Shown: piece after piece, positions 8,198-12,336 of the stretch
Layout: the number at the start of each line of letters is the position of its first letter
Position numbering within the stretch: position 1 is the first letter of the stretch
From: Legionellaceae bacterium UBA6148
GTDB lineage: Bacteria; Pseudomonadota; Gammaproteobacteria; Legionellales; Legionellaceae
Length of the DNA stretch: 12,336 nucleotides
Assembly: GCA_002423125.1 (NCBI GenBank)
Contig: DIUW01000007.1
Location: forward strand, 1 to 12,336
Reading direction: 5' to 3'
Program-made: the position numbers and the translations under genes
The notes under the pieces: model-generated
The model's database searches: none
Told to the model about the DNA's origin: nothing
Seen by the model: the letters and a program-made list of their open reading frames with translations, nothing else

Positions 8198-9868
8198 ATG
8201 CCTCAATCTACGAATTATCCTTCATCAAAATTAGTTATTGTAGGGGGAGGAATTTCCGCCTATTTAGAAGCTTATGTTGCTTTTATTCAGGCGCGTTCAG
8301 ATTTCCAAAAAATTCGCATCAGCATTCATGAAAAAAATGATCGTTTAAGTGACACGACTGTTGCGCATTTGGTACCGAGTTTGACTCCAAGTGAAATGCT
8401 GAGCGTCGTGAACTATACCAATTTTTTTCAAAATATCAGTACTCCTTTTCAGCTTCCAGGCGGCATTCTTGCAAACGATATGCGATATGTATTGGACTCC
8501 GAAGATGCTAAACGATTTATTGCTGCTGTGCGCGGGGTTGTTCAAAACAGTCAGCGATTACAAGAAAACACAGAGCTGATGCTACGCATGGGCAAGTTGA
8601 GCATGGCGTTATGGAATATGTTGTATGACACAGGCGATGATGATTTCAAACAGATTATGAAGGATTCTCATTTTTATCCCTGTTCTGAGGCGCATACTCG
8701 TCAAAATCAAGCACAAAATGGCTATCGGATCGACTTGGTTCAGGGGCGACCCAATGCAACGCAGCATTTAATGCGTCAACAACAATATGCGCAAGCAAGA
8801 GGATATCAACATTGTCGCTTATTATCGCCAACGGAGGTGATCGAAAAAGATCCTTTCTTAAACGATTTTTGTGAATTAAATAGTCACTTGAATGAGTCTG
8901 CTAAACGTGTTTGGAATGCCGATGCGGGTGCAATCTGGGTGCCTGGTGGTTGCTTGGCGACTTCAATTTTCTTGCCTAAACTACATCATTATTTAGAACA
9001 GAAAATGGGAACTTATACGAATCAAGCAGGAGACACAAAAAACTGTTTCCAAGCGCATTGGAAACGAACCGTGATCGGTGTTACTTACGATCCTAACGTT
9101 GAACAGGCACACATTAGCGGATTAGTTTTTCAAGATGATCCAGCACATGTAAAACAAAAACATGTATACGAACAAACCGCTTATGTGTTTTGCCCTGGGG
9201 AAGCGGTTGGCACACTTTCTGCATTGGGATTTCAAGAGCCTCCTGCGGCTCGATTTTCTGGAGTATCGTTACAATTAACCATTCCACTGTTATCCGTTGC
9301 TCACATGCAACAATATGCTGCGCTTCATCAACAATACCGAGAAATTGGATTTCATGGTTATGGGATTGCTTGGCAAGCACGATGCGTGGATGAATGCCTG
9401 ATTATCGGAGTCGGCGGAACCAAAGCTTTTTATGGGACTCATGAACCCCAGCTTCATCAAGAGTTTGCTCAAACAAATTCAGTGTTGCTGCTGAATTGCA
9501 TCAATCGATTGTGGCCTACAGTGATTGAGCTTGCTTTAGGGAAACTGACCGGTGGTAAAACGTTGACGGCACTCGATTTGTCTGCGCTCATCTCAGATGG
9601 AGTGGCTCGCGTTTGGGTGGGTTCTAGGGCAGTTTCTTTTGATGCGTGTCCTACATTGGGAACGTTATATGAGGCGAAGGGGCAGCAACGCCCTATCGAC
9701 AATGCGCGATGTACCACGCATCTAAGTTCGGGTGGTGTTTCATTTGGCCCGGCTGCCGTTATGGTAAGCCAAGGCTTCTTTAAACACAGCGGATCACATC
9801 AATTGCAAGATGATATATTGAAGCAATGTCGTTCTGATCGAGCGCCATTACCGATGCCAAATCTTTAA
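8198..9868 (+). CDS. DAO-type FAD-dependent oxidoreductase
   Basis: The predicted protein has 556 residues and probably acts as a soluble flavoenzyme. The N-terminus holds a Rossmann strand and FAD loop, KLVIVGGGISA (residues 11-21), with an acidic residue after the second strand (E45) that would bind the FAD ribose. Near the C-terminus are GSRAVSFDACPTLG (475 onward) and TTHLSSGGVSFGPAA (506 onward), the second half of the flavin site in D-amino-acid-oxidase-like (DAO) enzymes. The middle should hold the substrate domain, and I cannot predict the substrate. It is longer than many DAO enzymes of about 400 residues. The frame is open back to TTG 8141 with another ATG at 8165. I chose ATG 8198 because it leaves a normal short lead before the Rossmann strand and because the upstream bases overlap the decayed ankyrin region. 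No start has a good Shine-Dalgarno. The downstream neighbour is a repeat, so no operon is visible. Confidence 0.85.
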   Translation: MPQSTNYPSSKLVIVGGGISAYLEAYVAFIQARSDFQKIRISIHEKNDRLSDTTVAHLVPSLTPSEMLSVVNYTNFFQNISTPFQLPGGILANDMRYVLDSEDAKRFIAAVRGVVQNSQRLQENTELMLRMGKLSMALWNMLYDTGDDDFKQIMKDSHFYPCSEAHTRQNQAQNGYRIDLVQGRPNATQHLMRQQQYAQARGYQHCRLLSPTEVIEKDPFLNDFCELNSHLNESAKRVWNADAGAIWVPGGCLATSIFLPKLHHYLEQKMGTYTNQAGDTKNCFQAHWKRTVIGVTYDPNVEQAHISGLVFQDDPAHVKQKHVYEQTAYVFCPGEAVGTLSALGFQEPPAARFSGVSLQLTIPLLSVAHMQQYAALHQQYREIGFHGYGIAWQARCVDECLIIGVGGTKAFYGTHEPQLHQEFAQTNSVLLLNCINRLWPTVIELALGKLTGGKTLTALDLSALISDGVARVWVGSRAVSFDACPTLGTLYEAKGQQRPIDNARCTTHLSSGGVSFGPAAVMVSQGFFKHSGSHQLQDDILKQCRSDRAPLPMPNL

Positions 9869-9974
9869 GTTGTATATCAAATAATAGTCGTGTATCGTAG
9901 CACGCTCAAATTCCGCTAACTATTTATAGAGTATATAAAAACATATATTAAATATGTGAGCTTAACTGCTCTGT

Positions 9975-10117
9975 GATTGTCGTCCTGGAATTTAGTGCGA
10001 CTTGGCGCCCATCCAATGCGACAATGGATCCCGGACATTAAGCAGACCTAAACTCGCAGGCTCGTTAAGGCCTGCTAAATTCCGGGACGACAGTCAAAAA
10101 CTGCAGAATTGAGTTTA
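9975..10117. repeat. Three-arm palindromic dispersed repeat
   Basis: The outer arms at 9975-9994 and 10076-10095 are inverted repeats matching at 18 of 20 positions, and both mismatches would be G:U pairs in RNA. Inside, ATCCA (10011-10015) pairs with TGGAT (10025-10029), and GCAGGC (10056-10061) pairs with GCCTGC (10070-10075). The segment at 10030-10048 also resembles the complement of 10067-10085. The flank 10086-10117 recurs inverted at the right edge of the window. The layout resembles non-coding palindromic elements dispersed in intracellular proteobacterial genomes. It occupies much of the gene-free stretch 9869-10195. The rest of that stretch is AT-rich and shows no gene. Confidence 0.75.
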
Positions 10118-10183
10118 AACGTCTCATTTTAGATTTTCCTTTCCGGATCCCCTCTTCGAGCGAAATTTAATTTTGAACTTTTT

Positions 10184-10190
10184 AGGAGAG
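10184..10190 (+). promoter_or_regulatory. Strong ribosome binding site of the glutamine-rich gene
   Basis: AGGAGAG lies five bases before the ATG at 10196. It is the best Shine-Dalgarno in the right half of the window and is the main reason to accept this short, low-complexity frame as a real gene. Confidence 0.6.
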
Positions 10191-10195
10191 AATAC

Positions 10196-10414
10196 ATGCA
10201 AAAAAAAGAGAAAAGTGGATATTACAACCACAGTAAACATCAACAACCTAAAGCACCTCAACAACAAGAACAAAATCCTCAACATCATAATAGCGTAGTT
10301 GGGCTATACACTCACAAACAACTAGTTAAAGCACTCAACAATCCAGTCCAACAACAAGAACAAAACAACCTAGACCTCAATGCTCATGCAATAAGAAGAC
10401 TAGCTCATCAATAG
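10196..10414 (+). CDS. Small glutamine-rich protein, unknown function
   Basis: The protein has 72 residues, is very hydrophilic and is rich in Gln, Asn, His and Lys, starting MQKKEKSGYYNHSKHQQPK. It has no membrane segment or signal peptide. QQQEQN occurs twice, encoded by an identical 17-base sequence at 10259-10275 and 10349-10365, so a segment seems to have been duplicated. Between the copies is a less repetitive stretch, SVVGLYTHKQLVKALNNP, and the end is NAHAIRRLAHQ, which could form short helices. A strong ribosome binding site supports translation. I do not recognise a family. It stands alone between two repeats. Confidence 0.55.
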   Translation: MQKKEKSGYYNHSKHQQPKAPQQQEQNPQHHNSVVGLYTHKQLVKALNNPVQQQEQNNLDLNAHAIRRLAHQ

Positions 10415-10421
10415 CACCTCA

Positions 10422-10435
10422 GGTACCTCGGTACC
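10422..10435. repeat. Tandem GGTACC palindromes just after the glutamine-rich gene
   Basis: GGTACC occurs at 10422-10427 and again at 10430-10435, separated by TC. Together they can fold into a tight hairpin eight bases after the stop codon. There is no U-tract, so it is not a standard intrinsic terminator. Confidence 0.3.
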
Positions 10436-10485
10436 CCATAACATCAAATAACGTATTCAAAATTCCCTCATCCGCCCTACGGTCA

Positions 10486-10511
10486 CCTTCTCCCCATCCC
10501 TGTGGAGAAGG
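10486..10511. repeat. REP-like hairpin
   Basis: CCTTCTCC (10486-10493) and GGAGAAGG (10504-10511) form a perfect 8-bp stem with a 10-base loop, preceded by the GC-rich CCCTCATCCGCCC. This composition matches extragenic palindromes seen in many bacterial genomes and differs from the AT-rich surroundings. It lies between the glutamine-rich gene and the 188-residue gene. A role as transcript end or mRNA stabiliser is possible, but no U-tract follows. Confidence 0.55.
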
Positions 10512-10549
10512 GAGAATTGAAAGAGGTTATTTAGACGTCACACTCTACC

Positions 10550-11116
10550 ATGGAGATGGATCTCGAAACGTCAACTCGCTCCATTGATAGGATGTCATCT
10601 CGGCCTGTTTCTTCTGCAATGAGCGCTGTTGTCAATAATCAACAGAATAACAATTTGAGTCAATTATCGATATTTAATCGACGACAAGAGGATAGCGTTT
10701 CGTCGACTTCGGAATGGAAAGATAGAATGTCTTTGTTTGTTGAAGCATATATGCCCGAACTATCGAAAGAAATACACGAATTAGGCTTTGATATCAGCCA
10801 AGAAGGATTTTCTGATCTCTTTGTCACAGCAACTCAGAGTTATCACGACAAAAGAAATAACGCTATGATTTTTCAGATTTTAAGTTCTATCGATGCTAAT
10901 TTTGTAAGCGCAGAAGGTCTGAAAAAGATAGGAAAAAATCTTTCTCTTTTTAGTTTTATTCATTCAACTATGCCAGAAAAAGCTAGGATAAAAATTGAAA
11001 ATCTATGGACGCCATTGCTTGCAAGGGCCACAGAAAGAAAGAATATGGAAAAAGCTTCGCTCGACTGGGTTTCGTCTGCGCCTCCTGCTGTTGCGGCTGC
11101 CTGTAGGCCTGTTTAA
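10550..11116 (+). CDS. Orphan 188-residue protein, unknown function
   Basis: The frame from ATG 10550 encodes 188 residues. The first 55 are polar and Ser/Asn/Gln-rich (RMSSRPVSSAMSAVVNNQQ) and look disordered. Residues about 55-170 look like a compact helical domain, including EWKDRMSLFVEAYMPELSKE and EKARIKIENLWTPLLARAT. The tail, SSAPPAVAAACRPV, is Ala/Pro-rich and GC-rich and ends five bases before an inverted-repeat element, so the original C-terminus may have been altered. No Shine-Dalgarno sits at the right distance; later ATGs at 10556, 10592 and 10619 are alternative starts. I see no membrane segment or known motif. A helical domain behind a disordered polar leader is compatible with an effector-type protein, but this is only an inference. 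Confidence 0.6.
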   Translation: MEMDLETSTRSIDRMSSRPVSSAMSAVVNNQQNNNLSQLSIFNRRQEDSVSSTSEWKDRMSLFVEAYMPELSKEIHELGFDISQEGFSDLFVTATQSYHDKRNNAMIFQILSSIDANFVSAEGLKKIGKNLSLFSFIHSTMPEKARIKIENLWTPLLARATERKNMEKASLDWVSSAPPAVAAACRPV

Positions 11117-11120
11117 ACCA

Positions 11121-11225
11121 TGTCCCATCTAAATGTCGTCTTGCGAACGAAGTGAATCCAGGGTTCCGTGCTTTAAACTCTGGGTTGCTTCACTGCGTTC
11201 GCAAAGACAACATTTAGATGGGACA
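11121..11225. mobile_element. MITE-like element with long terminal inverted repeats
   Basis: The element of 105 bases starts TGTCCCATCTAAATG and ends with its exact complement. The inverted repeats extend about 36 bases inward with only a few differences and one indel, and CCAG/CTGG extend the stem further. It encodes nothing, though its bases give spurious frames on both strands. No clear target-site duplication flanks it. It sits five bases after the stop of the 188-residue gene and 25 bases before the promoter of the carrier-like gene. A non-autonomous transposable element fits best; an extragenic palindrome of another kind is possible. Confidence 0.7.
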
Positions 11226-11250
11226 GCCGTGTCCGATTGCCCCGTCATAG

Positions 11251-11278
11251 TTGCATTCATTGAAGCAATCCATATAAT
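11251..11278 (+). promoter_or_regulatory. Probable sigma70-type promoter for the carrier-like gene
   Basis: TTGCAT (11251-11256) is followed after 16 bases by a perfect TATAAT (11273-11278). Transcription would begin near 11285, about 24 bases before the ATG at 11309. The arrangement resembles the one before the giant gene. Confidence 0.5.
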
Positions 11279-11308
11279 GTTTATTTTTTTATGTTGGACT
11301 GATAATTT

Positions 11309-12253
11309 ATGCCAGTTTCTCCAAAGCAAACCGATGTTACACAATGGAATCCTTTCAAACACGTCAATCCAGAAGTAGTAGAGCGTGCGGCAGCAGCTAC
11401 AGTTGTGGGAGGATCGGCGAAGGTTCTTTGGTCTCCAATTGAACGCGCCGCTTACCTTGTTCAAAAAAACATGACTCCTCGTCAAGCATTTACAGAAGTA
11501 TTAAAAAAACCCTATTATGCATTGATACCACAAATGCGTGCAGCCTATCCAAGTTCGCTTGCATTTTATGGGACGACATGGTCACTCATGAATAAAGAGG
11601 ATCCTTTTATAATAACCGCTGTACGCTGTGGCTTCTGGAGCGCGGTGTGTGAGCAAATGACCTGTGGTCCTGTCTCTGAATATATTTATAAAAATCATCA
11701 TAATGAAATGCAGCCAAAGATTCCTGCAATGGATCAGTGGAGACGCAATTCTACATTTTTTGCTAGACACCTTTATGGTAATACGGGGACGCTTTTTGCG
11801 ACTTTTTCTTTTGAATATATCCTTAATCAGATTTTGCCAACCCCCCTCTATCCATTGTCGTCTTTTTTGGGTGCAAGCATGGGTACTTTTGTCGTACATC
11901 GCTCTGGTTTCAATTACCTTATCGCTCTACATGTCAAGGTAAGCACACATCCCGATAAAACAATCAAATGGTGCTGGGATCAATTAATAAGGTCGGAAGT
12001 TATACGCTTAGGAGACATTCGATCCATCAATAGAATGGGGATAAGCGGAACTACTTTTTCCTTAATGCGAATAATAGAGCACTATTTTTTCGATAAAAAA
12101 GCTAAAAAAATTAACGAAATAACAATTGAAGATAAAGCGAATCCACCCAAAGAATCCATATTATCAACCAGCCGCTATGGACTCTTTAAGCCAGAGGATT
12201 CCCCCAATCATGATAATAGGGAAGACGATCTGGGTCAAAAGCCCCGAACATAA
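11309..12253 (+). CDS. Mitochondrial carrier (SLC25)-like protein, possible effector
   Basis: The protein has 314 residues, close to the usual 300 of mitochondrial carriers, and shows three similar units of about 80 residues starting near 24, 103 and 183. Unit 1 holds SPIERAAYLVQ (42-52), which lines up with the ADP/ATP carrier signature PIERVKLLLQ, keeping Pro43, Glu45 and Gln52. The segment YYALIPQMRAAYPSSLAFYG (69-88) fits the carrier pattern of matrix helix, arginine and second membrane helix. Units 2 and 3 keep the layout (GPVSEYIYKN at 120-129; GASMGTFVVHRSGFNYLIAL at 188-207) but have lost most signature residues. The last 55 residues are polar. Carriers are essentially eukaryotic; the known bacterial parallel is the Legionella type IV effector LncP, which inserts in host mitochondria. 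A similar role here is inferred. The ATG at 11309 has only a weak Shine-Dalgarno but follows a good promoter. A generic multi-pass membrane protein is the alternative. Confidence 0.7.
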   Translation: MPVSPKQTDVTQWNPFKHVNPEVVERAAAATVVGGSAKVLWSPIERAAYLVQKNMTPRQAFTEVLKKPYYALIPQMRAAYPSSLAFYGTTWSLMNKEDPFIITAVRCGFWSAVCEQMTCGPVSEYIYKNHHNEMQPKIPAMDQWRRNSTFFARHLYGNTGTLFATFSFEYILNQILPTPLYPLSSFLGASMGTFVVHRSGFNYLIALHVKVSTHPDKTIKWCWDQLIRSEVIRLGDIRSINRMGISGTTFSLMRIIEHYFFDKKAKKINEITIEDKANPPKESILSTSRYGLFKPEDSPNHDNREDDLGQKPRT

Positions 12254-12304
12254 GCTGCATACGACGGATTTTTTTCATGAGGTAGCCCTGCAGAGCACCC
12301 ACTA

Positions 12305-12336
12305 TAAACTTAATTCCGCAGTTTTTGACTGTCGTC
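12305..12336. repeat. Partial inverted copy of the 9975-10117 repeat
   Basis: The reverse complement of these last 32 bases matches 10086-10117 at 30 positions. The copy is in the opposite orientation and is cut by the window edge. It begins about 50 bases after the stop of the carrier-like gene. The bases between, 12254-12304, show nothing I can name. Confidence 0.75.

Noticed and set aside
8345..9717. Short frames inside the oxidoreductase gene
   Set aside because: The FAD motifs at both ends confirm the main frame; the others are chance open frames.
9889..9957. Possible terminators: CGTG/CACG (9889-9904) and ACATAT/ATATGT (9941-9957)
   Set aside because: The stems are four and six bp, weak or AT-only, and lack a U-tract.
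10184..10414. Glutamine/asparagine-rich frame as low-complexity noise
   Set aside because: Noise was considered, but the AGGAGAG at ideal spacing made a real gene more likely; it is kept with moderate confidence.
9869..11308. CRISPR array, tRNA or small-RNA gene in the repeat-rich region
   Set aside because: The repeats are single palindromes without regular spacers, and no cloverleaf with a TTCGANNC-type T-arm is visible.
11129..11485. Minus-strand frame of 118 residues and an overlapping plus-strand frame 11133-11378
   Set aside because: Both are built from the MITE-like inverted repeat and extend antisense to, or out of frame with, the carrier-like gene; neither has a ribosome binding site.

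Overview
The window is AT-rich bacterial DNA. Its gene content suggests an intracellular, eukaryote-associated gammaproteobacterium of the Legionella/Coxiella/Berkiella kind. This placement is an inference from five things: a giant SecA-like ATPase, an ankyrin-repeat remnant, a decayed piece of a large host-interaction-type protein, a protein that looks like a mitochondrial carrier, and several palindromic dispersed repeats between genes. There is no rRNA, tRNA or other taxonomic marker, so it remains a hypothesis.

Layout. Positions 1-212 hold a promoter and an unassigned open frame that runs off the left edge. Positions 213-7247 (+) encode one protein of 2344 residues: about 1440 unrecognised residues, then a complete SecA-type motor (about 1440-1990), then about 350 unrecognised residues. 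Positions 7265-8138 (-) are a graveyard: a frameshifted gene fragment (7265-7987) converging on the giant gene, and behind it the C-terminal end of an ankyrin-repeat protein (8019-8138). Positions 8198-9868 (+) encode a DAO-type FAD-dependent oxidoreductase. From 9869 onward the window is accessory DNA in which repeats alternate with small genes: a three-arm palindromic repeat (9975-10117), a 72-residue glutamine-rich protein (10196-10414), a REP-like hairpin (10486-10511), an orphan 188-residue protein (10550-11116), a MITE-like inverted repeat (11121-11225), and a 314-residue protein (11309-12253) with the three-fold repeat and first-repeat signature of the mitochondrial carrier (SLC25) family. 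A second, inverted copy of the first repeat's flank enters at the right edge (12305-12336).

How the parts relate. No operon is evident: genes are separated by repeats, and neighbours do not overlap. The giant SecA-like gene and the carrier-like gene each have a TTGCAT/TATAAT-like promoter a short way upstream, hinting at similar expression. The strongest candidates for unusual biology are the mitochondrial-carrier mimic, which recalls the Legionella type IV effector LncP, and the giant SecA-like ATPase, whose Walker B begins with Asn instead of Asp. Both could act in a eukaryotic host, but nothing in the window proves secretion.
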